64,000 bases of DNA from Pyrinomonadaceae bacterium (GTDB taxonomy: Bacteria; Acidobacteriota; Blastocatellia; Pyrinomonadales; Pyrinomonadaceae), in the NCBI GenBank assembly GCA_026129865.1, contig JAHCHG010000002.1, forward strand, positions 1-64,000, in the 5' to 3' direction. The notes under the pieces were generated by a model. That model did not search any database and had not been told where the DNA came from. It worked only from the letters and a program-made list of their open reading frames with translations. Below, piece after piece: positions 35,044 to 43,763 of the stretch. A program made the translations under genes and the position numbers. Each line of letters opens with the position of its first letter. Position 1 is the stretch's first letter.

Positions 35044-35799
35044 ATGGAATTTAGCACTTCCTCAATTCGCGACCGGAGCTCGAATTCTTCCCGGAGGGCT
35101 AATCAGGTGCGGATCATTCTTGAAAAGATTCGAATTCCGGAGCCCGGATCGACATTTCCGCGACGGCGTTTGGAAGAGCTGCTTGAAAAGCAGCTTGAAC
35201 AGTTTGGAACGTCTCTGGTCCTCGGGCGGGCGGGAACAGGCAAAAGCACCGTTGCATGTGACCTTGCGAAAAATTATAAAAATGTCGCGTGGTTTCGGGT
35301 TGAGGCAACAGATATCGATTGGGACACGTTTTCGCAGTATTTGAGTTCAAGTTTTCAAAAGTTCGCTTCGCGGCTCGCCGGTCGCCGTTCGCCCGATCAG
35401 GAAGGTGAGAATTTAGAGACTCGCGTATTGAAATATCTTCAGGAGCTTTTTGCGGAGCTCGAACTCAAAACCGTAAAGGCGCCGCTTCTGGTCGTCCTTG
35501 ATGACCTTCATTGCGTGTTTGACGCCGAGTGGTTTGAAACGTTCTTTAAGGGTTTGCTTTCGTACCAGCTGCCGACGGTTCAATTTTTGCTTCTTTCAAG
35601 AAGCAAGCCTCCGTTCCCGCTCTGGCGGCTGCGGTCGAAACAAAAGCTGGGAGTGATCGACGAATCGCTTTTGCTGTTTACGCACGGCGAACTAGAGCAG
35701 TTTTTGACGGAAACGCACCGGGAACAGAACGATATTAGATCTATTCATAGAGAGTCCTATGGCAGAATTTCAAAAATTCTCGAACTACTTTCCGATTAG
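35044..35799 (+). CDS. Short STAND (MalT-type) ATPase without effector domain
   Basis: A 251-residue protein equal to only the NTPase part of a MalT-like regulator. Walker A is GRAGTGKST (61-69), AWFRVEATDIDWDTF matches the 'WY.L...D.D' strand of this family, Walker B is LLVVLDDLH (148-156) and the sensor region is QFLLLSRSKPPFPLWRLR (180-197). After about residue 225 the protein ends without TPRs or a DNA-binding domain. ATG 35044 is chosen over 34993 because GGAGAAAC precedes it and the earlier start would overlap the proposed promoter's transcript start. It has its own terminator and a CTCAAG operator. I infer a partner or antagonist of the large STAND regulator 140 bp downstream. Confidence 0.75.
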   Translation: MEFSTSSIRDRSSNSSRRANQVRIILEKIRIPEPGSTFPRRRLEELLEKQLEQFGTSLVLGRAGTGKSTVACDLAKNYKNVAWFRVEATDIDWDTFSQYLSSSFQKFASRLAGRRSPDQEGENLETRVLKYLQELFAELELKTVKAPLLVVLDDLHCVFDAEWFETFFKGLLSYQLPTVQFLLLSRSKPPFPLWRLRSKQKLGVIDESLLLFTHGELEQFLTETHREQNDIRSIHRESYGRISKILELLSD

Positions 35800-35831
35800 C
35801 ACTTCTGAGCTTTGTTTATCGGTCCAATTCC

Positions 35832-35856
35832 GCCCGGCAAATTTTGTCGGGCTTTT
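35832..35856 (+). terminator. Terminator between the two STAND genes
   Basis: GCCCGGCAA (35832-35840) pairs with TTGTCGGGC (35844-35852; one G-T pair), followed by TTTTG. Confidence 0.7.
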
Positions 35857-35940
35857 GTTTATTAGCAGAATCAATATCTCGAGTTTGTTCAACAGTTGTG
35901 CGATAATGCATTGAAATCAAAACTTTGCGGCGAGACATAA

Positions 35941-38900
35941 ATGCCAAAACCCAATTTTTTCCTTCGGACAAAATTGCTTCCACCGCGAGCCGTTGTTGAA
36001 CTGCTCTCGCGACCGCGCCTGACGGAAAAGCTTCAATCTAATTTAAATTCACCGATCACCATGGTCGCTGCAGATGCCGGCTGCGGAAAAACCACTTTGA
36101 TCGCGGATTTTATCCGCAGCCAAAGCCGGGAGGCGGTTTGGTACCAGCTGGATCATACCGACGCCGATCCGTTTGTGTTTCTCGGCTATATTGCCGAGGG
36201 CATAAAAAATTTCGCACCGAAATTCGGCGGCGCGATTCTTCCGTACCTTTCGGAAGCGAATGACGATCTGATCCTTCATCCGGAAAGGGCTGTCGATCTG
36301 CTGCTTAACGAAATTCTCGAAACGATCGAGCAGCCGTTTATTCTTGTCCTGGACGATTATCATCACATCGGGCGCGACACCGTCGTTCACAAATTGGTCG
36401 ACCGGCTGCTGCAGTATTCTTCGGACATTCTGCATTTAATAATAACCACCCGCGATCTTCCGCCGCTGGCGATCATGCGCCGCCGGACTCAATCGAGGGC
36501 GCTGATCATAACGCGCGACGACCTTTTGTTTACGGATGATGAGGTTCGGGAGCTTTTCCGTTCGACGCTGAATGTCGAACTAAAAGACGAAGAAATTGCC
36601 GAATACCGCGAACGGACACACGGTTGGATCACGGCTTTGCAGCTAGTCCGGCAAGTTGCCGAACAGGAACTTCACGCGCACCGCGAAGCGCCTTCGCTAA
36701 ATCTTCATCAGATGCTTCAGCAGTCCGAGAAAGACATTTTCGATTATTTTGCCGAAGAGGTTTTTTCGCGGGAGTCGGAAGATCTGCAGGATCTTCTGCT
36801 TCGTCTTTCGCTGCTCGATACGCTTCCGCTGGACGTATGCAGCCGGTTGTTTCCCGATGACCGCTGCGCGGCGATTCTGCCGGAACTTTTGCAGAAGAAC
36901 GTTTTTCTGACGGCTGCGGGCGAAGCTCAGGTCGCCGAAGAATACCGCCTTCATCCTTTGTTTCGCGACTTCCTGCTGCGGCGGCTGCGTTCCGAGATCG
37001 GTCTGCAGGGATTAAATAAGGAAAGAAATCGAATAGCAGAATTTTTCATCAAGGATCGAAAATGGGAAACCGCAATTCCTTACCTAATCGAAGCCGAAAG
37101 TTTCGATGCAGCGGCGGAAATGATCGCCGAAAACGGAGCGGAATGGCTCGCCGGCGGCGCGATCACGACGCTCGACCGGTTTGCGGAGAAAATTCCGCTC
37201 GAATCGCTTGAAAAATTCCCGCGTTCGCTTTTGCATAAGGCTGAGATCGCGCGGCTTCAGGGCGATTCGAACAAATCATCAAACATACTGAACCGCGCCG
37301 TGAAACTGCTTCATGAAAATAATGATCAAACCGGCGAAGCCGAAGCGCTGCATTCGCTCGCGAGCTTAGAACGCCGCCGCAATCGGTGCGACGAAGCGTT
37401 TGCAATGCTCGAAAAAGCTGAAAAACTTGTTGCTGAGGATACCGAAACATTTGTTAAATGTGCCAATACCCGCGGTCTTTGCCTGATCGCGCAGGGCGAA
37501 TGGACGAAAGCCGAGCAGCAGTTTCGATTCGCGCTCGAGTTAGCGGAAAAAAGTTCAAATGATCAGATGATCCGGATAATCACGCATAATCTTGCACTTC
37601 CGCCGGGATTTCGAGGCGATTTCGGAGAATCTTTGCGATGGCTCAAGCGAATTTTTCACGACGGAAATTCGCAGAAACCGCTTCCGCAGGAAGCGATCGG
37701 TCATTTAAATGTCGGGCGGCTGCATCTTTACCGCGGAGAATTTGAAGAAACCGAAAAACATCTGGAACGCGCGCTGGAACTCTGTCAGCTTTATAATTTG
37801 AAATCGCTTCGCGGCGAGATCTTTGAAACTTACGGAAATTTTTACCGCGAAACCGGCGATGCGCCGCATGCGTCCGAATTTTACGAGCGCGCCGGCAAGG
37901 CGTACGAAGATGCCGGAATAAACCCCGCAACCCGCGAACTCGACGAAGAGCGGGCGAAATTTTATCTCTCACGCGGCGATGCGGTAAAAGCGCGCGGCAT
38001 AATCGAAAATTTGATCGAACTTCGTCGAAATTCCGAGAATGCGATCGGCATTCACCGCGCTAAACTTATATTAAGCGAAGCCAACTTCCGTCTAAACGAA
38101 GATCCGGTCGAAGAAGTTGAAACGATCCTTGCATTTTTCCACGATCAAACGCTTTATCACGACGAAGCGATGGCGGCGATGCTTCTCACGAGAATCTGTT
38201 TACGCAAGGAGAACCGTAAGGAGATGCTTCCGCATCTGCAGCGAGCGCTCGATCTCGCCGCGAGGTTCGATTACGATTATTGGCTTCGCACGGAGATCAC
38301 AAAAGATCCGGACCTGTTCAAAGACGAAGATATTCTGGAAAAACTTCCGCTTGACCTTCGCGAAAGCCTCAGCAATGTAAAAGCCGTCAAACCGCCGGCT
38401 GCGGCGCGCATTGTCGAAACCGAAGAAAAGGTTACCGATCTTACGATAAAAGTGCTCGGTCATATCGATATTTTTCGCGATCCGTCGAAACCGTTCGCGC
38501 CGGACGCGTGGACTACGCGGCGCGCGCGAGACATTTTTTGCCATATCGCGACGAGTCCGCACCGCCGCGTCAGTAAAGATGTACTGATCGACGAGTTTTG
38601 GAAGGACGAAGAGCTTTCTGCGATAGAAAAGAATTTTCATCCGACGATCTCGCATATTCGCAAGGCGCTAAACAGTCGCCAAACATTCAAGCAAAATTTC
38701 ATCGTTTTCCGCGACGGCGCATATCAACTAAATCATGAGCTTTCATATTCGATCGATACTGAAGAATTTGAATCGCTGATCTCCGAAGCCGAAAAAGCAA
38801 AGAAAGACGGCGATACGGAACTTTTTCTAGAAAATCTAGAATCGGCGCACGACCTTTATCGCGGCGAGTTTATGAGCGGAATTTATGAGGATTGGGCGGA

Positions 38901-39192
38901 TGAAAAGCGCAATTATTTCATCGAGCAGCATTCGCGCGTGTTAAGCGCTCTGGCGAAAATGTCATTTAAAGAGAAGAATTGGTCGAAGGCACATAAGTTT
39001 ATTGACGAGATTCTGACAGCTGATGCTTTTCGCGAAGATATGCACAGGCTGATGATGAAGGTTTTGGCAGCTCAGGGAAAACGAGCGAAAGTCCTGGAAC
39101 ATTTCGAATATCTAAAGGAAACCCTAAAGAAAGAACTCGGCGTTTCGCCGTCGCCCGAAACCCAGCGGGCATTTCAGGAACTTACAAAATAA
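35941..39192 (+). CDS. Large STAND ATPase transcriptional regulator: MalT-like NTPase, TPRs, OmpR-type winged helix and BTAD
   Basis: A 1083-residue signal-integrating regulator. N-terminus: FFLRTKLLPPR and LLSRPRLTEKL lead into Walker A (AADAGCGKTT, about 43-52), AVWYQLDHTDADPFVFLGYI, Walker B (FILVLDDYHHI, Asp138-Asp139) and LHLIITTRDLPPLAIMRRR, the MalT/AfsR-like NTPase. Residues about 340-820 are TPR-like helical repeats (for example ALHSLASLERRRNRCDEAFAML, IGHLNVGRLHLYRGEFEETEKHLERAL). From residue 834 comes a winged helix (LTIKVLGHIDIFRD, WTTRRARDIFCHIATSPHRRVSKDVLIDEFW, IEKNFHPTISHIRKAL). It is followed by a bacterial transcriptional activator domain (EFESLISEAEKAKKDGDTELFLENLESAHDLYRGEFM, MSFKEKNW) ending in ELGVSPSPETQRAF. 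The winged helix plus BTAD equals a SARP module. It is the likely binder of the CTCAAG repeats nearby. Confidence 0.9.
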   Translation: MPKPNFFLRTKLLPPRAVVELLSRPRLTEKLQSNLNSPITMVAADAGCGKTTLIADFIRSQSREAVWYQLDHTDADPFVFLGYIAEGIKNFAPKFGGAILPYLSEANDDLILHPERAVDLLLNEILETIEQPFILVLDDYHHIGRDTVVHKLVDRLLQYSSDILHLIITTRDLPPLAIMRRRTQSRALIITRDDLLFTDDEVRELFRSTLNVELKDEEIAEYRERTHGWITALQLVRQVAEQELHAHREAPSLNLHQMLQQSEKDIFDYFAEEVFSRESEDLQDLLLRLSLLDTLPLDVCSRLFPDDRCAAILPELLQKNVFLTAAGEAQVAEEYRLHPLFRDFLLRRLRSEIGLQGLNKERNRIAEFFIKDRKWETAIPYLIEAESFDAAAEMIAENGAEWLAGGAITTLDRFAEKIPLESLEKFPRSLLHKAEIARLQGDSNKSSNILNRAVKLLHENNDQTGEAEALHSLASLERRRNRCDEAFAMLEKAEKLVAEDTETFVKCANTRGLCLIAQGEWTKAEQQFRFALELAEKSSNDQMIRIITHNLALPPGFRGDFGESLRWLKRIFHDGNSQKPLPQEAIGHLNVGRLHLYRGEFEETEKHLERALELCQLYNLKSLRGEIFETYGNFYRETGDAPHASEFYERAGKAYEDAGINPATRELDEERAKFYLSRGDAVKARGIIENLIELRRNSENAIGIHRAKLILSEANFRLNEDPVEEVETILAFFHDQTLYHDEAMAAMLLTRICLRKENRKEMLPHLQRALDLAARFDYDYWLRTEITKDPDLFKDEDILEKLPLDLRESLSNVKAVKPPAAARIVETEEKVTDLTIKVLGHIDIFRDPSKPFAPDAWTTRRARDIFCHIATSPHRRVSKDVLIDEFWKDEELSAIEKNFHPTISHIRKALNSRQTFKQNFIVFRDGAYQLNHELSYSIDTEEFESLISEAEKAKKDGDTELFLENLESAHDLYRGEFMSGIYEDWADEKRNYFIEQHSRVLSALAKMSFKEKNWSKAHKFIDEILTADAFREDMHRLMMKVLAAQGKRAKVLEHFEYLKETLKKELGVSPSPETQRAFQELTK

Positions 39193-39244
39193 GATCGGCG
39201 AGCATAAAAGCGGTTCGATCGCATCGATCAAGGAGGAAATCACT

Positions 39245-40705
39245 ATGTTCAAAACAATTTTAGTCCTGCTCTCTATATCGGCATTTACCGTCTTTGCGGG
39301 CGCGCAAACCACTTTTTTCGTAAATTCGACCAGCGACAGCGAATCCGACGGCTGCGCGGTTAATGTTTGCACGCTTCGCGAAGCGGTAGCCGACGCAAAT
39401 GGAACGGCGGGCACCGACACTATAAACTTCGATGCCGCGATTTTCGGCGTAGGGGCAACCATCGTCCTTTCTACAAACGATATCGACATTACGGAGAGCG
39501 TCAACATCATTCAACAGACGACAACTTCGCTGGTTGGGATTCAGGGTCCGGGTACTATGTCGGGACAGAGAGTGTTTACGATCGCGAATGGAGCGAATGT
39601 TAGCCTGACACGCCTTGATATCACAAGCGGCGGCGGAAGCACCGACGGCGGCGCGATAGCAAACGGAACGGGAACGCTGACCATCGATCGATCGATGATC
39701 CGCGGGAATACGTCGACCGCGCGCGGCGGCGGTATCGCAAATATCGGCGGTACGCTTAACATTACAAATTCGACGATCAGCGGGAACACGGGCAGTAACG
39801 GCGGCGGGATTTTTAACGACGGTGCAACATCGCTAATTGGAGGAGTTGTAAATCTAACAAATACGACCATTTCGGGAAATACGACCGGTAATATTGGCGG
39901 TGGATATTACGGATTTGCATCGCTCGGAGCCGCTACGCTTACTTGCCAAGATTCTACTATTGCGTTCAATAATGCGGTAAACGGCGGCGGAATCGCCGTT
40001 TCATCAATTACAGGATTAAATTCGACAGCTTCAATTCAGAATACCATCGTAGGGAAAAACACCGCGTCGGTCGGACCAGATATCAGTTCAAATCCGCCGC
40101 TTGCCGGTGCATCACCGGGCACCGTCACCAGCACCGGTTATAATTTAGTTCAGAATACCATTGATAGCGGCACAACGTTCTTAACTACGGATCAAACCGA
40201 CGACGATCCTTTGTTGCTTGCTCTTTCGTCAAATGGAGCGCTTACCTTTACTCACGCGCTTCAGAACATCGGCGGCACGAGCCCCGCGATCGACAAGGGC
40301 AACACCGCGCAAACGACAGATCAGCGGGGTTTGCCTAGGGAGGTTGATTTTGTGACAATCGCTCCGCAAACCGGCGGCGACAACAGCGACATCGGCGCTT
40401 TCGAACTGCAGAACAACAACACCGCTGCAAACGTTGATATTGCCGGGCGTGTCTTGGCGCTCGACTCCCGCGCGGTTCCGAATGTTTACCTTATTCTGAC
40501 CGATTCCTACGGCAGACAAACACTCGCAAGAACGAATCCGTTCGGTTATTTCTGCTTTACAAACGTTTCTTCAGGGCAGAGCGTCATCATTCAAGGTTTT
40601 GGTAAAAATTTGTTAATCGAACCTCGCTTGATCAATGTTCAGGACACGATCGATAATTTGATCATTATCGCCGCTGAGAATAGTTCCCCAAAGCGTCTCC
40701 GGTGA
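39245..40705 (+). CDS. Secreted CSLREA / choice-of-anchor beta-helix protein
   Basis: A 486-residue secreted protein (signal peptide ending VFAGAQ). It begins with the CSLREA pattern (FFVNSTSDSESDGCAVNVCTLREAVADANGTAGTDTINF). A right-handed parallel beta-helix follows, with repeated short units such as GNTSTARGGGIANIGGTLNITNSTISGNT and GGIFNDG. A DQTDDDPLLLALSSNGALTFTHALQ...AIDKGNT...DQRG choice-of-anchor-Q-like region and a C-terminal carboxypeptidase-regulatory-like domain (VDIAGRVLALDSRAVPNVYLILTDSYG) close the protein. Such proteins are surface adhesins or polysaccharide-binding scaffolds. It lies 52 bp after the regulator on the same strand and is closed by a terminator. Confidence 0.85.
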   Translation: MFKTILVLLSISAFTVFAGAQTTFFVNSTSDSESDGCAVNVCTLREAVADANGTAGTDTINFDAAIFGVGATIVLSTNDIDITESVNIIQQTTTSLVGIQGPGTMSGQRVFTIANGANVSLTRLDITSGGGSTDGGAIANGTGTLTIDRSMIRGNTSTARGGGIANIGGTLNITNSTISGNTGSNGGGIFNDGATSLIGGVVNLTNTTISGNTTGNIGGGYYGFASLGAATLTCQDSTIAFNNAVNGGGIAVSSITGLNSTASIQNTIVGKNTASVGPDISSNPPLAGASPGTVTSTGYNLVQNTIDSGTTFLTTDQTDDDPLLLALSSNGALTFTHALQNIGGTSPAIDKGNTAQTTDQRGLPREVDFVTIAPQTGGDNSDIGAFELQNNNTAANVDIAGRVLALDSRAVPNVYLILTDSYGRQTLARTNPFGYFCFTNVSSGQSVIIQGFGKNLLIEPRLINVQDTIDNLIIIAAENSSPKRLR

Positions 40706-40735
40706 TTATTTTTACGGAAATAGAGAATTCTTAAG

Positions 40736-40760
40736 GCGAATCTTCGGATTCGCTCTTTTT
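40736..40760 (+). terminator. Terminator with UUCG tetraloop
   Basis: GCGAATC (40736-40742), loop TTCG, GATTCGC (40747-40753), then a T-rich tract. The closing C-UUCG-G is the exceptionally stable tetraloop. It ends the 39245 gene. Confidence 0.85.
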
Positions 40761-40773
40761 TTGTCTACAAAAC

Positions 40774-40848
40774 CTCAAGTTTCCCTCAAGTCTTGAAATG
40801 TATTTTTATTGACGGCTCAAGAATTTCTCAAAGATGTTTGTTTAAGGT
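40774..40848 (+). promoter_or_regulatory. SARP-like operator-promoter for the second S8 protease
   Basis: CTCAAG occurs at 40774 and 40785 (11-bp period) and CTCAAG/CTCAAA at 40816 and 40827 (11-bp period). The hexamer at 40843-40848 (TAAGGT, poor match to TATAAT) starts 16 bp after the last repeat, the same geometry as the other sites. The ATG is at 40897. Confidence 0.6.
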
Positions 40849-40896
40849 AACGCCAGATCAACAAACACAACGAGAAATTTTAGAGGAGTCAAAAAA

Positions 40897-43434
40897 ATGA
40901 AAACCATTTCGCAGCATTTGTTAAAACAATTTCTGGTACTGATATTCGGTATCGTCATGCTTTCGTCGTCGGCAATGCAGATCAACGCCGCGCCGGTTTT
41001 AAGTCCGGCGGTCGCTAATCAGCTGAGTACGCTGCCGGACGGCGCGGACGCCGGCATGATGATCGTATCGTTCAATACGACAAACGGTTTGGGCGAAGGA
41101 CATTTAAATATTTTAAGAAACATAGGGATCAATGCCGGTTATAGATTCAACACGCTCGGAATGGTTGCGACGCCGATGACGGTCGGACAGATTCGCGCGT
41201 TGAGCGGAAATTCGAACGTTCGGTCGATCTGGTCGAACGAGGCGCTGCAATATTACATGCATGAAGCGCGTGTCGTCGCCGGAGTGGACAAACTCCGCAC
41301 CGATTCGAGTTTTACTTTCAGAAACGGCGGAATGCCTGTTTCCGGAAATGGTGATTTTTCGGTAATGGTAATCGATTCGGGCGTTGACGCAACGCATGCC
41401 GATCTGGCTTTCGGTTCAAAGGTCATTCAAAACGTTCAAACACTCGTCGGTGCAGCAACCCTGCCCGGTTTTACATCGAATATTTCAATCGAAAACGTGC
41501 CGAACACCGATCAGACGGTCGGGCACGGAACGCATTGCGCGGGAATTATCGGCGGAACCGGAATTAGATCCGGCGGTCAATACGCAGGCGTCGCGCCGGG
41601 CGCGAAGATCATCGGAGCCGGACTTGGTGCCGGTCTTTTTGTTCTCAACGCGATCGCCGCATGGGAATGGGGACTGTCCAATCAATATCGCTACAACATT
41701 CGTGTAATTTCAAACTCTTACGGCGGAAACGGTGATTTCGATCCGAACAATCCGATCAATATCGCTTCCAAAATGGCGAATGACCGCAATATATCAGTCG
41801 TGTTCGCTGCAGGAAATTCCGGTCCCGGGAAAGGAACTTATAACAATTACGCAAAGGCTCCGTGGGTCATCGGCGTTGCTGCCGGAACCAAAGAAGGCGG
41901 ATTGGCAAATTTTTCATCACGCGGTTTGCCGGCTTCCGAAAGATTGACGAACGAATCCGAACTTGACGATTTTGATGCTCCGACCATAACCGCGCCGGGA
42001 ACCGGACGCGAATTCGAAACAAATGCGGGCAAATTTACGACAGATATCGTTTCGGTTCGATCTATTACAAATTTGACGGCAAACGGGCTGACCGCGGACG
42101 CAGAGCTTCCGGTTTCAGCAATCCCGTTTTACACGCAGATCTCCGGAACGTCGATGGCGACTCCGTTTGTCGCCGGCACGATCGCGCTAATGCTCGACGC
42201 AGACCCGACGCTTTCGGTTGAAGACATCAGAGAAATTTTGACATCCACAAGTTCAAGAATGCCCGGATACGAGGATTTTGAGGTAGGCGCGGGATATTTG
42301 AACGCTTATGCGGCTGTGGACAAGGTTTTCAACCGAAATCGTCAGTACCGAAACATTCAGTTTCCGGCGTTTAATGCTCAGTTTGATATAACCGACGGTC
42401 CGTCGGGAACTTTCCATATCGATTACGATCCGACGGCAATGCCCGGACCGGATTCTGTAAATTCGACAACATTTAGTGTTGTTGAAAATATGAACGTGCT
42501 CGACGTTTTTGCAGAATTTGATAACGCGATCGAAACGGGCGACGGAAATTCGATCGGCATTATTTTAACGGATCCGGCTGGTAACAAATATTCAAGCGGT
42601 CTGGCGCTTCCGGTTCTCGACGGTCTGACGCGGCAGGTTGTAGTTAAAAATCCGCTGGCAGGCGAATGGCTGCTCGAAGTTCGCGGTGTCCGGGGACTCG
42701 CTGCCCTGCCGAACTTCAGCCTGCCGACCTCGGGCGCGGCTCTGCCGGGACCGGTCGACGGAACAATAACGCAGCAAAGATTTGTCCTTCCCGCAATTGC
42801 CGATATTCAGGGAAATGCTGCACAGGAAGATATCGAAACGGCGCTCAAATCGCGTTATATGGACATCGACGCAAACGGAAACTTTAATCCGAATGCGGAT
42901 GTCTTACGCGGCGATTTTGCAAAAACGCTTTGGGTCAACACTTCGCTTCGACAAAAGCTTGGAAATTCATCCCGATTTTCGGATGTTTCAGGCGACATGG
43001 CTTTAATAGCGGAATATGTAACTAATAGCGGATCGACCAATCGCGATTACAATTTCACGCCGACGGGAATGATGAGCGCTTCCGGTTCGAGTTTTAATCC
43101 GGGAGAACTCGTAAAACGAGTAGATATGGCAGTCGCATTTGTGAAGGCTCTCGGACACGATTCACTAGCGAAAAGCAAAGCAAATCTGCCGGTCCAGGTC
43201 AACGGTCAAACTCTGACAGACAACAGTCAAATTCCCGGCGCGCTCCGCGGTTATGTCCAGGTTGCCATCGACAAAGGTTTGTTCGAAACATTTCCGGCTG
43301 AGGTAAGAAATCTCGGGAACGGGCAATTTGAAGTAATTCCGGGTCCGCGATTTGAGCCGAACAATTCGGTAAAACGATCTACGTTGGCTTCTAAGCTGAT
43401 CAAGTTGAGAGCTCTTTTCTCAACCGGCGGCTGA
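40897..43434 (+). CDS. S8 subtilisin-like serine protease with C-terminal SLH-like repeats
   Basis: An 845-residue secreted protease. The signal peptide (1-32, ends INAAP region) and an inhibitor-like prodomain (about 50-125: AGMMIVSFNTTNGLGEGHLNILRNIG, RSIWSNEALQYYM) precede the peptidase, with Asp160 (VMVIDSGVD), His210 (GHGTHCAGIIGG), Asn307 (AAGNSGPGKG) and Ser419 (SGTSMATPFVAG). A P-domain-like beta region (about 500-620) and S-layer-homology-like units (ILQGDFAKTLW-type segment about 670, GELVKRVDMAVAFVKALG, VKRSTLASKLIKLRA) follow. It shares prodomain, peptidase and SLH architecture with the protease at 30895 but has no octapeptide array. The SD GAGGAG lies just upstream of the ATG. 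Confidence 0.93.
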   Translation: MKTISQHLLKQFLVLIFGIVMLSSSAMQINAAPVLSPAVANQLSTLPDGADAGMMIVSFNTTNGLGEGHLNILRNIGINAGYRFNTLGMVATPMTVGQIRALSGNSNVRSIWSNEALQYYMHEARVVAGVDKLRTDSSFTFRNGGMPVSGNGDFSVMVIDSGVDATHADLAFGSKVIQNVQTLVGAATLPGFTSNISIENVPNTDQTVGHGTHCAGIIGGTGIRSGGQYAGVAPGAKIIGAGLGAGLFVLNAIAAWEWGLSNQYRYNIRVISNSYGGNGDFDPNNPINIASKMANDRNISVVFAAGNSGPGKGTYNNYAKAPWVIGVAAGTKEGGLANFSSRGLPASERLTNESELDDFDAPTITAPGTGREFETNAGKFTTDIVSVRSITNLTANGLTADAELPVSAIPFYTQISGTSMATPFVAGTIALMLDADPTLSVEDIREILTSTSSRMPGYEDFEVGAGYLNAYAAVDKVFNRNRQYRNIQFPAFNAQFDITDGPSGTFHIDYDPTAMPGPDSVNSTTFSVVENMNVLDVFAEFDNAIETGDGNSIGIILTDPAGNKYSSGLALPVLDGLTRQVVVKNPLAGEWLLEVRGVRGLAALPNFSLPTSGAALPGPVDGTITQQRFVLPAIADIQGNAAQEDIETALKSRYMDIDANGNFNPNADVLRGDFAKTLWVNTSLRQKLGNSSRFSDVSGDMALIAEYVTNSGSTNRDYNFTPTGMMSASGSSFNPGELVKRVDMAVAFVKALGHDSLAKSKANLPVQVNGQTLTDNSQIPGALRGYVQVAIDKGLFETFPAEVRNLGNGQFEVIPGPRFEPNNSVKRSTLASKLIKLRALFSTGG

Positions 43435-43476
43435 TTCAGGTTTCACCCGCAAAGGATGGCAGCGGGTGGATTGATT

Positions 43477-43606
43477 GATTCGAAGACCGGTTCTGGGATT
43501 CCGGTCTTCGAATCAAACTAAAATAAGGTTTTCGTTCACAGGGGTAGTGAACGAATCGACGGCGCAAAGCAACGGTTGTAGGGTTCCGTTCTTTGCGCCC
43601 TTTTTT
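43477..43606 (+). terminator. Three consecutive hairpins after the S8 protease, the last a terminator
   Basis: Hairpin 1: GATTCGAAGACCGG (43477-43490) with CCGGTCTTCGAATC (43501-43514). Hairpin 2: TTCGTTCAC (43531-43539) with GTGAACGAA (43547-43555). Hairpin 3: GGCGCAAAGCAACGG (43561-43575) with CCGTTCTTTGCGCC (43586-43599, one bulge), followed by T7. Only hairpin 3 has a T-run. The 329-bp gap to the next gene also holds the operator at 43648-43711. Confidence 0.8.
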
Positions 43607-43647
43607 TGTTGAATTTTATGACTTGAGTTCTGCCGCGGTGCCGCACT

Positions 43648-43711
43648 CTCAAGGAATCCTCAAGTTTCAAAATCGTCAATCAAGTCTTTCTCAACCGGCT
43701 GTTCTTATAGT
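43648..43711 (+). promoter_or_regulatory. SARP-like operator-promoter for the M36 peptidase
   Basis: CTCAAG at 43648 and 43659 (11-bp period), then ATCAAG at 43679 and CTCAAC at 43690 (11-bp period). TATAGT at 43706-43711 starts 16 bp after the last repeat. The ATG is at 43764. Confidence 0.65.
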
Positions 43712-43763
43712 CGAACCATAAAAGCAAATCACTTTTAAAAAAGAAATCTTTCGGAGGAAAAAA

